Shown here piece after piece: positions 1 through 8,645 of a stretch of DNA of 64,000 nt. A program made the position numbers and the translations under genes. Under the pieces are notes generated by a model that made no database searches, was not told where the DNA came from, and was given only the letters and a program-made list of their open reading frames with translations. Numbering within the stretch: the first letter of the stretch is position 1; each line of letters starts with the position of its first letter. This DNA is from Enterobacteriaceae bacterium UBA7338. Lineage in GTDB: Bacteria; Pseudomonadota; Gammaproteobacteria; Enterobacterales; Enterobacteriaceae. The stretch lies in contig DKPJ01000017.1 of NCBI GenBank assembly GCA_002480085.1, forward strand, positions 439,990-503,989. The letters are read 5' to 3'.

Positions 1-385
1 AATCTGGCTTGCCGGTGACCGGCGCCATCGTCTGGCCCGCATCCTGTAATTTACCGCGTACCTCATAGAACCATTGCAAAATACCCGGCGGCAGCGGCGT
101 GACGGAGCGTTTGCCCAGCCACCACAGCCCCTGCAGGGGCAGGCTCAGGGCAAAGAGTGCGGTCGCTACCGCAGGACCCAGCTGGCCGCCAAGGGCGATC
201 TGCCAGCAGAGGGTGAAGACGGCGACGGGAGGCATGATGCGGATCGCGTAGCGGGTGGCGCGAATGACACGATTATCAATGAAGACGGGAGCGAGGCTTT
301 TTTCCATAGGCCAGGTCTTCGAATAGTGCTGGCCCAGGCGAAACAAACTGAAAAAGCTCACAGGGCGATTCTCAGGCGTGTTCAT
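1..385 (-). CDS. yfbV: YfbV, UPF0208 inner-membrane protein (3' part cut by window edge)
   Basis: Translating the minus strand from the ATG at 385 gives a protein beginning MNTPENRPVSFFSLFRLGQ, which lines up along its visible 128 codons with E. coli YfbV (about 150 aa); the last ~20 residues lie beyond base 1. A hydrophobic stretch (IMPPVAVFTLCWQIALGG, then ALFALSLPLQGLWWLG) gives two likely membrane segments. E. coli YfbV is an inner-membrane protein linked to organisation of the Ter macrodomain; the biochemical role is not settled. It is divergent from ackA, as in E. coli. Identification is by remembered family similarity and synteny. Confidence 0.93.
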   Translation of the reverse strand, partial: MNTPENRPVSFFSLFRLGQHYSKTWPMEKSLAPVFIDNRVIRATRYAIRIMPPVAVFTLCWQIALGGQLGPAVATALFALSLPLQGLWWLGKRSVTPLPPGILQWFYEVRGKLQDAGQTMAPVTGKPD

Positions 386-723
386 GGCGTTACCTCAACT
401 TCACATATAAAAATTAAAAAATTTGTGCAAAACAACAACTGCTCATGACAACGTTCAAAATATTTTGTCATCGCTACCCAGTATCGGGTATTCTGTGCCC
501 GCCTGAGTGGGCCTTAGACGAAGAACGTCATGTCGTCAACGTAACGCCCAGTATGCCACTTCCTCACATGGGGTCAAAATGGCATAAACTCAACAGTATT
601 CTCTTTCATCGTGCCAAAAAATCGTTCTGGCATGATGTTAATCATAAATGTCAGCGTCAACATGCGCTACGCTGAAAGACTCACTGACGTTTTTTTAGCC
701 ACGTATCAAAAATAGGTACTTCC
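386..723. promoter_or_regulatory. yfbV/ackA divergent intergenic region
   Basis: This 338-base spacer between divergent genes must hold the promoters of yfbV and of ackA-pta. Two short open frames here lack any family resemblance. I see an inverted repeat, TCAGCGT at 651-657 and ACGCTGA at 669-675, followed by a T7 run near 690-696, so a weak leader hairpin upstream of ackA is possible. I could not identify a convincing FNR, ArcA or CRP site by eye. Confidence 0.5.
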
Positions 724-1926
724 ATGTCGAGTAAGTTAGTACTGGTTCTGAACTGCGGTAGCTCCTCACTGAAATTTGCAATCATCGATGCAGTGAACGG
801 TGAAGAGTACCTCTCTGGTTTAGCCGAATGCTTCCATCTTCCTGAAGCGCGTATCAAATGGAAAATGGACGGTGGTAAACAAGAAGCTGCTTTAGGTGCA
901 GGTGCCGCTCACAGTGAAGCACTGAACTTTATCGTTAACACTATTCTGGCACAAAAACCAGAACTGTCTGCACAGCTGACCGCAATTGGTCACCGCATCG
1001 TGCACGGTGGCGAAAAATACACCAGCTCCGTGGTTATCGACGACTCCGTTATCCAGGGCATCAAAGACTCTGCCTCTTTTGCACCGCTGCACAACCCGGC
1101 TCACCTGATCGGTATCGCTGAAGCGCTGAAATCCTTCCCGCAGCTGAAAGAGAAGAACGTGGCCGTGTTTGACACCGCGTTCCACCAGACCATGCCGGAA
1201 GAGTCCTACCTCTATGCCCTGCCGTACAAACTGTACAAAGAGCATGGCGTTCGCCGCTACGGCGCACACGGCACCAGCCACTTCTACGTGACGCAGGAAG
1301 CAGCAAAAATGCTGAACAAGCCGGTAGAAGAGGTGAACATCATCACTTGCCATCTGGGCAACGGCGGCTCCGTTTCTGCCATCCGTAACGGTAAATGCGT
1401 TGATACCTCTATGGGTCTGACCCCGCTGGAAGGCCTGGTGATGGGTACCCGTTCCGGTGATATCGACCCGGCAATCATCTTCCACCTGCACGATACCCTG
1501 GGCATGAGCGTGGAAGAGATCAACAAGATGCTGACCAAAGAGTCCGGCCTGCTGGGCCTGACCGAAGTCACCAGCGACTGCCGCTACGTTGAAGACAACT
1601 ACGCGAGCAAAGAAGACGCTAAGCGTGCAATGGACGTTTACTGCCACCGCCTGGCGAAGTACATCGGCTCCTACACCGCGCTGATGGACGGTCGTCTGGA
1701 CGCGGTTGTCTTCACCGGTGGTATCGGTGAGAACGCGGCGATGGTTCGCGAACTCTCTCTGGGCAAACTGGGCGTGCTGGGCTTCGAGGTTGACCACGAG
1801 CGTAACCTGGCTGCCCGCTTCGGCAAATCCGGCTACATCAACAAAGAGGGTACCACCCTCGCGATGGTCATCCCGACCAACGAAGAGCTGGTGATTGCTC
1901 AAGACGCCAGCCGTCTGACTGCCTGA
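724..1926 (+). CDS. ackA: Acetate kinase AckA
   Basis: Reversible phosphotransfer between acetyl-phosphate and ADP, giving acetate and ATP; a cytosolic homodimer of the ASKHA fold. The 400-aa product has the family length and is nearly identical to E. coli AckA from the first residue (MSSKLVLVLNCGSSSLKFA). The N-terminal N-C-G-S-S-S phosphate motif, the FDTAFHQTMP segment with the catalytic Asp, the HLGNGGS adenosine loop and the GGIGENA motif near the C-terminus are all present. It is the first gene of ackA-pta. A hairpin with a weak U-run lies directly after its stop, 80 bases before pta. Confidence 0.99.
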   Translation: MSSKLVLVLNCGSSSLKFAIIDAVNGEEYLSGLAECFHLPEARIKWKMDGGKQEAALGAGAAHSEALNFIVNTILAQKPELSAQLTAIGHRIVHGGEKYTSSVVIDDSVIQGIKDSASFAPLHNPAHLIGIAEALKSFPQLKEKNVAVFDTAFHQTMPEESYLYALPYKLYKEHGVRRYGAHGTSHFYVTQEAAKMLNKPVEEVNIITCHLGNGGSVSAIRNGKCVDTSMGLTPLEGLVMGTRSGDIDPAIIFHLHDTLGMSVEEINKMLTKESGLLGLTEVTSDCRYVEDNYASKEDAKRAMDVYCHRLAKYIGSYTALMDGRLDAVVFTGGIGENAAMVRELSLGKLGVLGFEVDHERNLAARFGKSGYINKEGTTLAMVIPTNEELVIAQDASRLTA

Positions 1927-1931
1927 TTCCA

Positions 1932-1964
1932 CACCGCCAGCCAACGCTGGCGGTGCTGTTTTGT
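1932..1964 (+). terminator. Intercistronic hairpin between ackA and pta
   Basis: A perfect 10-bp stem (CACCGCCAGC at 1932-1941, GCTGGCGGTG at 1946-1955) with a CAAC loop is followed by CTGTTTTGT. The U-run is poor, so this is more likely a partial attenuator or 3'-end stabiliser that lowers pta relative to ackA than a full stop. Confidence 0.6.
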
Positions 1965-2005
1965 ATCGCGCCAGCTTACTGGCGGTAACGAAAAGAGGAT
2001 ATACC

Positions 2006-4147
2006 GTGTCCCGTATTATTATGCTGATCCCTACCGGAACCAGCGTCGGCCTGACCAGCGTCAGCCTTGGCGTGATCCGTGCTATGGAACGCAAAGGCGT
2101 TCGTCTGAGCGTCTTTAAACCTATCGCCCAGCCGCGTGCCGGTGGCGATGCGCCAGACCAGACCACCACTATCGTGCGTGCGAACTCCAATCTGCCTGCC
2201 GCTGAGCCGCTGAAGATGAGCCACGTTGAGTCTCTGCTCTCCAGCAACCAGAAAGACGTGCTGATGGAAGAGATCATTGCCCGCTACCACGAGAGCGCCA
2301 AAGACGCGGAAGTGGTGCTGGTTGAAGGCCTGGTCCCGACCCGCAAACACCAGTTTGCCCAGTCGCTGAACTTCGAAATCGCCAAAACGCTGAACGCCGA
2401 GATCGTCTTTGTGATGTCTCAGGGTACCGATACCCAGGAGCAGCTGAAAGAGCGTATCGAGCTGACCCGCAACAGCTTCGGCGGCGTGAAGAACACCAAC
2501 ATCACCGGCGTGATCGTTAACAAACTGAACGCCCCGGTTGATGAGCAGGGCCGTACCCGCCCGGATCTCTCTGAGATCTTCGATGACTCCTCCAAAGCGA
2601 AAGTGATCAGCATCGATCCGGCGCAGCTGAGCGAATCCAGCTCCCTGCCGGTGCTGGGCGCAATCCCATGGAGCTTCGATCTGATTGCCACCCGTGCAAT
2701 CGATATGGCGAAACACCTGAATGCCACCATCGTTAACGAAGGCGACATCAATACCCGCCGCGTGAAGTCCGTGACCTTCTGTGCGCGCAGCATTCCGCAC
2801 ATGCTGGAGCACTTCCGCCCAGGTTCCCTGCTGGTGACCTCCGCTGACCGTCCGGACGTGCTGGTTGCCGCCTGCCTGGCCGCGATGAACGGCGTTGAGA
2901 TCGGTGCGATCCTGCTGACCGGTGCCTATGAGATGGACGCTCGCGTTGCCAAACTGTGCGAACGTGCGTTTGCTACCGGCCTGCCGGTATTCATGGTGAA
3001 CACCAACACCTGGCAGACCTCGCTGAGCCTGCAGAGCTTCAACCTGGAAGTGCCGGCTGACGACCATCAGCGTATCGAGAAAGTTCAGGAGTACGTCGCA
3101 GGCTACGTCAATGCTGACTGGATCGAATCCCTGACCGCCACCTCCGAGCGTAGCCGCCGTCTCTCCCCGCCTGCGTTCCGCTACCAGCTCACCGAGCTGG
3201 CGCGTCAGGCTGGCAAACGCGTTGTGCTGCCCGAAGGTGACGAGCCGCGTACCGTTAAAGCGGCGGCCATCTGCGCCGAGCGCGGCATCGCGACCTGTGT
3301 GCTGCTGGGTAATCCGGATGAGATCACCCGCGTTGCCGCCTCCCAGGGCGTTGAGCTGGGCGCTGGCATCGAAATCGTTGACCCGGACGTGGTGCGTGAA
3401 AGCTACGTTGCCCGCCTGGTTGAACTGCGTAAGAGCAAAGGCATGACCGAAGCCGTTGCCCGCGAACAGCTGGAAGACAACGTGGTTCTCGGCACCCTGA
3501 TGCTGGAGCAGGACGAAGTTGACGGCCTGGTTTCCGGTGCGGTTCACACCACTGCCAACACCATCCGTCCGCCGCTGCAGCTGATCAAAACGGCACCGGG
3601 CAGCTCGCTGGTCTCCTCCGTGTTCTTCATGCTGCTGCCGGAGCAGGTTTACGTTTACGGCGACTGCGCGATTAACCCGGATCCGACCGCTGAACAGCTG
3701 GCCGAGATCGCGATTCAGTCTGCGGACTCCGCGATTGCCTTCGGTATCGAGCCGCGCGTCGCTATGCTCTCCTACTCCACCGGTAACTCCGGCGCAGGTA
3801 GTGACGTAGAGAAAGTGCGTGAAGCGACCCGTCTGGCACAGGAGAAACGTCCTGACCTGATGATCGACGGCCCGCTGCAGTATGACGCCGCGGTAATGGC
3901 TGACGTCGCGAAATCCAAAGCGCCGAACTCGCCGGTTGCCGGTCGCGCTACCGTGTTCATCTTCCCGGATCTGAACACCGGTAACACCACCTACAAAGCG
4001 GTACAGCGCTCTGCCGACCTGATCTCCATCGGGCCGATGCTGCAGGGTATGCGTAAGCCTGTGAACGACCTCTCCCGTGGCGCGCTGGTTGACGATATCG
4101 TCTACACCATCGCCCTGACGGCGATCCAGTCCTCTCAGCAGCAGTAA
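2006..4147 (+). CDS. pta: Phosphate acetyltransferase Pta (long, class II)
   Basis: Interconverts acetyl-CoA + Pi and acetyl-phosphate + CoA. I chose the GTG at 2006 because E. coli Pta begins SRIIMLIPTGTSVGLTSVS after its initiator, and an AAAAGAGG ribosome site lies just upstream; an in-frame ATG at 1961 would add 15 unmatched residues. The 713-aa product matches the 714-aa enzyme: an N-terminal P-loop-like regulatory domain (about 1-230), a DRTGG domain in the middle, and the catalytic PTA_PTB domain from about residue 390. It is translated downstream of ackA and closed by a strong terminator at 4168-4196, so xfp is a separate transcription unit or depends on read-through. Confidence 0.98.
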   Translation: MSRIIMLIPTGTSVGLTSVSLGVIRAMERKGVRLSVFKPIAQPRAGGDAPDQTTTIVRANSNLPAAEPLKMSHVESLLSSNQKDVLMEEIIARYHESAKDAEVVLVEGLVPTRKHQFAQSLNFEIAKTLNAEIVFVMSQGTDTQEQLKERIELTRNSFGGVKNTNITGVIVNKLNAPVDEQGRTRPDLSEIFDDSSKAKVISIDPAQLSESSSLPVLGAIPWSFDLIATRAIDMAKHLNATIVNEGDINTRRVKSVTFCARSIPHMLEHFRPGSLLVTSADRPDVLVAACLAAMNGVEIGAILLTGAYEMDARVAKLCERAFATGLPVFMVNTNTWQTSLSLQSFNLEVPADDHQRIEKVQEYVAGYVNADWIESLTATSERSRRLSPPAFRYQLTELARQAGKRVVLPEGDEPRTVKAAAICAERGIATCVLLGNPDEITRVAASQGVELGAGIEIVDPDVVRESYVARLVELRKSKGMTEAVAREQLEDNVVLGTLMLEQDEVDGLVSGAVHTTANTIRPPLQLIKTAPGSSLVSSVFFMLLPEQVYVYGDCAINPDPTAEQLAEIAIQSADSAIAFGIEPRVAMLSYSTGNSGAGSDVEKVREATRLAQEKRPDLMIDGPLQYDAAVMADVAKSKAPNSPVAGRATVFIFPDLNTGNTTYKAVQRSADLISIGPMLQGMRKPVNDLSRGALVDDIVYTIALTAIQSSQQQ

Positions 4148-4167
4148 GCGAATACCACACCGCTTAA

Positions 4168-4198
4168 GGGTCATGGCGCTGCCATGGCCCTTTTTTTT
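4168..4198 (+). terminator. Rho-independent terminator after pta
   Basis: GGGTCATGGC at 4168-4177 pairs with GCCATGGCCC at 4181-4190 (one U-G wobble, GCT loop), followed by eight T at 4191-4198. This is a textbook intrinsic terminator closing ackA-pta. Confidence 0.93.
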
Positions 4199-4272
4199 GG
4201 TGCAAATTCGCCCTCCTCCGCTTCTTCTATTAGGGTTAACAGGAACGATTTAACCTGATAACGGGAGAAAGC

Positions 4273-6672
4273 ATGACGCAATCTGCAACAGGCAACGTTA
4301 CCGACAACGACTTCACGTTACTGGATCGCTACTGGCGCGCCGCAAACTACCTCTCGGTCGGCCAGATCTACCTGATGGATAACCCGCTGCTGCGCGAGCC
4401 GCTTAAGCCGGAGCATATTAAGCCCCGCCTGCTCGGTCACTGGGGCACCACCCCAGGGCTGAACTTTATCTACGCGCACCTTAACCGCGCCATCCGCCAG
4501 CGCGATCTGGATATGCTCTACGTCTGCGGCCCCGGCCACGGCGGCCCAGGCATGGTGGCGAATACCTGGCTTGAGGGCAGCTATAGCGAGATCTATCCCG
4601 ACATCAGCGAAGACGCGCCGGGGATGCAGAAGCTGTTCAAGCAATTTTCGTTTCCCGGCGGTATTCCCAGCCACGCCGCGCCGGAGACGCCCGGCTCGAT
4701 CAACGAAGGGGGCGAGCTGGGCTACTCCCTCTCCCATGCCTTTGGGGCAGTGTTTGATGCTCCCGACCTGATTGCCGCCTGCGTTATTGGCGACGGCGAA
4801 GCCGAGACCGGCCCGCTCGCCGCCAGCTGGCACGGCATTAAGTTTCTTAACACCGCCCGGGACGGGGCCGTGCTGCCCATCCTGCACCTCAACGGCTACA
4901 AGATCGCTAACCCAACCCTGCTGGCGCGCACCAGCGATGAGGATCTCACCCAGCTGTTTCGCGGCTACGGCTACGATCCAGTCTTTGTCAGCGGTCACGA
5001 GCCGGAAAAAATGCACCCGCAGATGGCCGAGGCGCTGGATAACGCCCTGGATAAGATCCGTGATTTCCAGCAGCGCGCCCGCCGGGGTGAAGCCGCAGAA
5101 TCCATTCCGCGCTGGCCGATGATTATCCTACGCAGCCCGAAGGGGTGGACCGGCCCGCAGACCGTTGACGGCAAAAAGGTCGAAGGCTTCTGGCGCGCCC
5201 ATCAGGTACCGGTCTCCTCATGTCGGGAAAACGACGAGCATCGACAGATTCTTGAGCGCTGGATGCGCAGCTATCAGCCGGAAGATCTCTTCGACGAGCA
5301 GGGGCGGCTTAAGCCTGAGCTAAAAGCGCTGGCTCCCGAAGGTGACAAGCGGATGGGTGCGACTCCCTGGGCCAACGGCGGGCGGCTCCGCCGCGAGCTG
5401 GTGACGCCTGAGCTGCATGAGTTCGCCCTTGATATCGCCTCCCCCGGCGAGACCCAGGCGCAGTCTACGGAGGTGCTGGGACGCTACCTGCGCGGCATCT
5501 TTACCCGCAACCCGGATAACTTCCGTCTCTTTGGCCCGGATGAGACCGCCTCCAACCGGTTGGGGGACGTGTTTGACGTCACCAGCCGTACCTGGGAGGG
5601 GGAGATTGAGCCTTACGATGAGCAGCTCGCCCCGGACGGTCGGGTGATGGAGATCCTCAGCGAGCATCAGTGCCAGGGCTGGCTGGAGGGCTATCTGCTC
5701 ACCGGACGCCACGGCCTGTTTAACTGCTACGAGGCCTTTATCCACATCATTGACTCGATGTTCAACCAGCACGCCAAGTGGCTGAAGGTCACGCGCAAGC
5801 TGCCGTGGCGCGAACCCGTCGCCTCGCTGAACTATCTGCTCTCGTCCCACGTCTGGCGTCAGGATCACAACGGCTACAGCCATCAGGATCCCGGCTTTAT
5901 CGATCACGTCGCCAATAAGAAAGCCGATATCGTGCGCATCTATCTGCCACCGGATGCTAACACCCTGCTGTGGGTGGCCGATCACTGCCTGAAAACCTGG
6001 GATCGCATCAATGTGATCGTTGCGGGCAAGCAGCCGGAGCCGCAGTGGCTAACGATGGAAGAGGCGGCGAAGCACTGTGAAGTGGGGATGGGCATCTGGC
6101 CCTGGGCAGGCAACGAAGAGCCGGACAGAACGCCGGACGTGGTGATGGCCTGCGCCGGGGATGTCCCAACCATGGAGGCGCTGGCAGCGGTGGATCTGCT
6201 GCGCGGCTACCTGCCGGATCTCAGCGTGCGGGTGGTAAACGTGGTAGATCTGATGGCGCTACAGACTCAGGATCAGCATCCGCACGGGCTGAGCGACGAG
6301 GCGTTTGAGGCTATCTTCACCGCTGATAAGCCGGTGATCTTCGCCTTCCACGGCTACCCGAGCCTGATCCACCGTCTGACGTATCACCGCAATAACCATC
6401 GCAACTTCCACGTGCGCGGCTTTATGGAGGAAGGTACCACCACCACGCCGTTTGACATGACGGTGATGAACGAGCTGGATCGTTTCCATCTGGCCCAGGA
6501 GGCGATCCTGCGGGTTGAGGCGCTGGCGGGCAAAGCGGATCACATTCTCGATGAGCTGCAGGAGAAAATTGCCGAGCATCATCGCTACGTGCGCGAGCAC
6601 GGGGAGGATCTGCCCGAGGTGCGTAACTGGAAGTGGCCCTCACAGCAGGGCAGCGGCGACGTGCCGGAGTAA
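4273..6672 (+). CDS. xfp: Xylulose-5-phosphate/fructose-6-phosphate phosphoketolase
   Basis: TPP-dependent enzyme that cleaves xylulose-5-P (and often fructose-6-P) with phosphate to acetyl-phosphate plus glyceraldehyde-3-P or erythrose-4-P. The 799-aa length is that of full XFP proteins (XFP_N, central XFP and XFP_C parts). Visible motifs are GPGHGGPG at residues 86-93, the TPP/Mg motif GDGEAETG at 173-180, and the central HQDPGFIDHV segment. GGGAGAAAGC precedes the ATG. It sits directly after the pta terminator, so its product enters the AckA/Pta node encoded next door. K-12 has no gene here. GC-rich codon use looks like its neighbours. Whether it prefers Xu5P, F6P or both cannot be read by eye. 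Confidence 0.95.
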   Translation: MTQSATGNVTDNDFTLLDRYWRAANYLSVGQIYLMDNPLLREPLKPEHIKPRLLGHWGTTPGLNFIYAHLNRAIRQRDLDMLYVCGPGHGGPGMVANTWLEGSYSEIYPDISEDAPGMQKLFKQFSFPGGIPSHAAPETPGSINEGGELGYSLSHAFGAVFDAPDLIAACVIGDGEAETGPLAASWHGIKFLNTARDGAVLPILHLNGYKIANPTLLARTSDEDLTQLFRGYGYDPVFVSGHEPEKMHPQMAEALDNALDKIRDFQQRARRGEAAESIPRWPMIILRSPKGWTGPQTVDGKKVEGFWRAHQVPVSSCRENDEHRQILERWMRSYQPEDLFDEQGRLKPELKALAPEGDKRMGATPWANGGRLRRELVTPELHEFALDIASPGETQAQSTEVLGRYLRGIFTRNPDNFRLFGPDETASNRLGDVFDVTSRTWEGEIEPYDEQLAPDGRVMEILSEHQCQGWLEGYLLTGRHGLFNCYEAFIHIIDSMFNQHAKWLKVTRKLPWREPVASLNYLLSSHVWRQDHNGYSHQDPGFIDHVANKKADIVRIYLPPDANTLLWVADHCLKTWDRINVIVAGKQPEPQWLTMEEAAKHCEVGMGIWPWAGNEEPDRTPDVVMACAGDVPTMEALAAVDLLRGYLPDLSVRVVNVVDLMALQTQDQHPHGLSDEAFEAIFTADKPVIFAFHGYPSLIHRLTYHRNNHRNFHVRGFMEEGTTTTPFDMTVMNELDRFHLAQEAILRVEALAGKADHILDELQEKIAEHHRYVREHGEDLPEVRNWKWPSQQGSGDVPE

Positions 6673-6687
6673 GTTGAGGCATTAAAA

Positions 6688-6717
6688 AAGCCGGCCACTG
6701 CATAGCGTGGCCGGCTT
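6688..6717 (-). terminator. Terminator between convergent xfp and yfcD
   Basis: AAGCCGGCCAC at 6688-6698 pairs with GTGGCCGGCTT at 6707-6717. On the minus strand the stem is followed by a run of T (complement of ATTAAAAAAG, 6681-6690), so it terminates yfcD well. On the plus strand the U-run is weak, but the hairpin may also end xfp. Confidence 0.8.
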
Positions 6718-6734
6718 GATGCTTCTATACAGAC

Positions 6735-7280
6735 CTACTCAGTTTCAGCCAGCTTCAGCGTATCGTTGTTGGCGTTGCGGCTCATCCACAGCGCCAGCGC
6801 CTTGAGCGAATCCGGCGTGAACTCGTCGCAGCGGGCGGTGATCTCTTCCGGCGTCATCCAGATCGCTTCGCTGACCTCATCCTCCTGCAGGGCAAAAGGC
6901 CCGTGGGAGACGCAGCTGAATAGCCCACCCCAGACGCGGCAATGATCGTCTTCATAGTAGAACTGCCCATGCTCGGCAAAGGGCACGCCGGCGATGCCCA
7001 GCTCCTCTTCGGCCTCCCGGCGTGCAGACTCGAGCATCCCCTCGTCCGCCTGCACCACGCCACCCGCCGTCGCGTCCAGCAGGCCCGGCAGATAATCTTT
7101 TGTCTCGGTGCGGCGCTGCACCAGAATTTTTCCCATGCCGTCATGCACGACAATGTAGGTGGCGCGATGGCGCAAACACTGCGCGCGCATCTGTTCGCGG
7201 CTGGCCTGCGCGATCACCTCGTTGTCCTCATTGACGATATCCACCCATTCCGTGCCTGTAAATTGACTCTGTTCCACCAT
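6735..7280 (-). CDS. yfcD: YfcD, Nudix hydrolase (IPP-isomerase-like subgroup)
   Basis: A 181-aa protein matching E. coli YfcD (180 aa). The Nudix box is complete: G74-x5-E80-x7-R88-E-A-E-E-E-L-G-I96, so the metal-binding and catalytic glutamates are intact. Nudix enzymes hydrolyse nucleoside-diphosphate-linked substrates; the true substrate of YfcD is not established to my knowledge. It is upstream of the convergent terminator at 6688-6717 and 56 bases downstream of yfcE in transcription order, so the two may be cotranscribed. Confidence 0.95.
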   Translation of the reverse strand: MVEQSQFTGTEWVDIVNEDNEVIAQASREQMRAQCLRHRATYIVVHDGMGKILVQRRTETKDYLPGLLDATAGGVVQADEGMLESARREAEEELGIAGVPFAEHGQFYYEDDHCRVWGGLFSCVSHGPFALQEDEVSEAIWMTPEEITARCDEFTPDSLKALALWMSRNANNDTLKLAETE

Positions 7281-7336
7281 CGGAAAAACCTTCTCTGCAT
7301 AGCGCTCTGGTGGCGCGTTTCTGGTTGAGAGCTAAC

Positions 7337-7887
7337 TTACGGATTAATAGCGACCTCTGCAATAATCCGTTGATCGTTCAGTGCGATTACGCGAAAAATA
7401 CCGTCCTCAAAGATACCGTAGCTGGCGGCGAAGCCCCCCTTCGGTATGCTCACCGAGCCGGGGTTAAAGTGAATAATCTCGCCGCGCTTTTCCGCCACCG
7501 GAATATGAGTATGACCGGAGATTAAGACATCGCCAGCGGTCAGCGGGGGTAAATTTTCTGCATTATAGAGATGCCCGTGAGTCAAAAACAGCCGGGAATT
7601 ATCCAATAATACCTGCTGCCAGGGGCGGTGATGGGAAACGTCAGCAGCATCTGATCCACCTCGCTATCACAGTTGCCGCGCACGGCGATGATCCGCGACG
7701 CCTGCGTATTCAGCCGCTCGGCCACCTGCGCAGGCGCATACCCCTCCGGCAGCGCATTGCGCGGCCCGTGGTTGAGCAGATCGCCCAGGATCACCAGCCA
7801 CTGCGCGCCGCTCTCGGCAAACAGCGCCAGCACGCGCTCCGTCGCTGGCAGCGAGCCGTGAATATCGGAGGCAAACATCAGCTTCAT
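7337..7887 (-). pseudogene. yfcE: YfcE phosphodiesterase, interrupted by a 1-base frameshift
   Basis: E. coli YfcE is a Mn-dependent phosphodiesterase of the calcineurin-like fold (184 aa). Here the N-terminal half (ATG at 7887) reads through DIHGS, GDLLNHGPR and GNCDSEVDQ, then after FPITAP runs into an early stop at about 7582. The C-terminal half (LFLTHGHL, GHTHIP, FNPGSVSIPKGG) continues in another frame to 7337. Adding one base in the C-run next to TGGCAGCAG (about 7620-7625 on the plus strand) restores ITAP-W-Q-Q-V-L-L, as in E. coli. All metal ligands are present across both frames. Either a fresh pseudogene or a homopolymer sequencing error. Confidence 0.9.
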
Positions 7888-7924
7888 CGCTTACACCTTG
7901 TTCGTAAAATGTTCCAGAGCTGCG

Positions 7925-8242
7925 TTAGCTCATAAAAACATAGGGGCCTTTATCTTCAATCGTGTTCAAAATTCGCAGCGCAGCTTTATTCGGCTTGCTC
8001 TCGTTGCGCTCCCATTTTGAAACGCTCTCTACAGACATACCCGTTGTCCGTGCCAGCGCAGCCTGCGACATATGCCAGCGGGCACGGACGGCTTTGATCT
8101 CTGCACCTGTCATGGTACGAACCTGGGGAATGTTACGTGCCTCTACCGCCGCATTGATGGCTGTCATCGTTTCATCCGTCACTACGCCCAGCTTGTTATA
8201 GCGGTCAGCTATACTCTGAATACGCTTCAGATGATCACTCAT
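7925..8242 (-). CDS. XRE-family antitoxin (HigA/NadS-like)
   Basis: A 105-aa protein with a helix-turn-helix in its second half: MSQAALARTTGMSVESVSKWERNES contains the typical SQxxLA...S..S..KWE pattern of XRE/Cro regulators. Its ATG overlaps the end of the upstream toxin gene by 8 bases (GAATGAGTGA), the usual toxin-first order of higBA-type loci. By family knowledge it would bind and neutralise the toxin and repress its own operon; the inverted repeat over the promoter at 8646-8681 is the likely operator. E. coli K-12 has no such pair between yfcE and yfcF, so it is an insertion. Confidence 0.85.
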   Translation of the reverse strand: MSDHLKRIQSIADRYNKLGVVTDETMTAINAAVEARNIPQVRTMTGAEIKAVRARWHMSQAALARTTGMSVESVSKWERNESKPNKAALRILNTIEDKGPYVFMS

Positions 8243-8623
8243 TCTCTGTCACCTCTAACAAATTTTTGCTGTCCAGCAGCAGTTGAATTTCGGACATCGA
8301 CAGTGCAATAAAGTCTTTGGCGATCCGGCAGTACGCATCAATTTCATCATTTTCTAGCTCTTTGCCTCTCTTCTTTGACAGCTGGCTTTTTAGATAAATA
8401 TCAAAGAAAAAAACGTTACTGCCATCGTTAAAAAGATGATTGCACGTGCCCCATCGCGAGAGCTTACGCCAGGCAAACCTATACGCTTTTTAAAAGTGTA
8501 TTTGCCCAGCCGATCGCCCATCAAACCAGCCGTAATAGACTTTGCAACCTTACGCATAGTGTCATCGTTAATGCGGGCATTCCTACGTTCCTTGTCAAAT
8601 TCCGGCGTGAGATAGATTGCCAT
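8235..8623 (-). pseudogene. RelE/HigB-type toxin gene, broken by a 1-base frameshift
   Basis: From the ATG at 8623 (AAGGAAGCA ribosome site) the frame reads MAIYLTPEFDKERRNARIND ... KKRIGLPGVSSRDGARAIIF, then shifts into a non-matching tail and stops at 8390. One extra T in the run TTTTTAACGATGG (about 8438-8443) would restore F-N-D-G-S-N-V-F-F-F-D-I-Y and continue to the TGA at 8235, giving a 129-aa product. The K-K-R-I...P-G...R...I-I-F-F core resembles the PF06296 RelE-like family of mRNA-cleaving toxins. Either the toxin is inactivated, which is common, or a T was lost in sequencing. Confidence 0.8.
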
Positions 8624-8645
8624 TGCTTCCTTTCTCCTGAATCGA

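Noticed and set aside
74..675. Two plus-strand frames upstream of ackA
   Set aside because: The first is antisense to yfbV; the second lies in the intergenic region with no similarity and no clear ribosome site.
892..4174. Long minus-strand open frames (461 and 732 codons) across ackA and pta
   Set aside because: They are antisense shadows of highly conserved genes; codon bias in GC-rich, strongly expressed genes removes stops on the opposite strand. Their sequences have no family resemblance.
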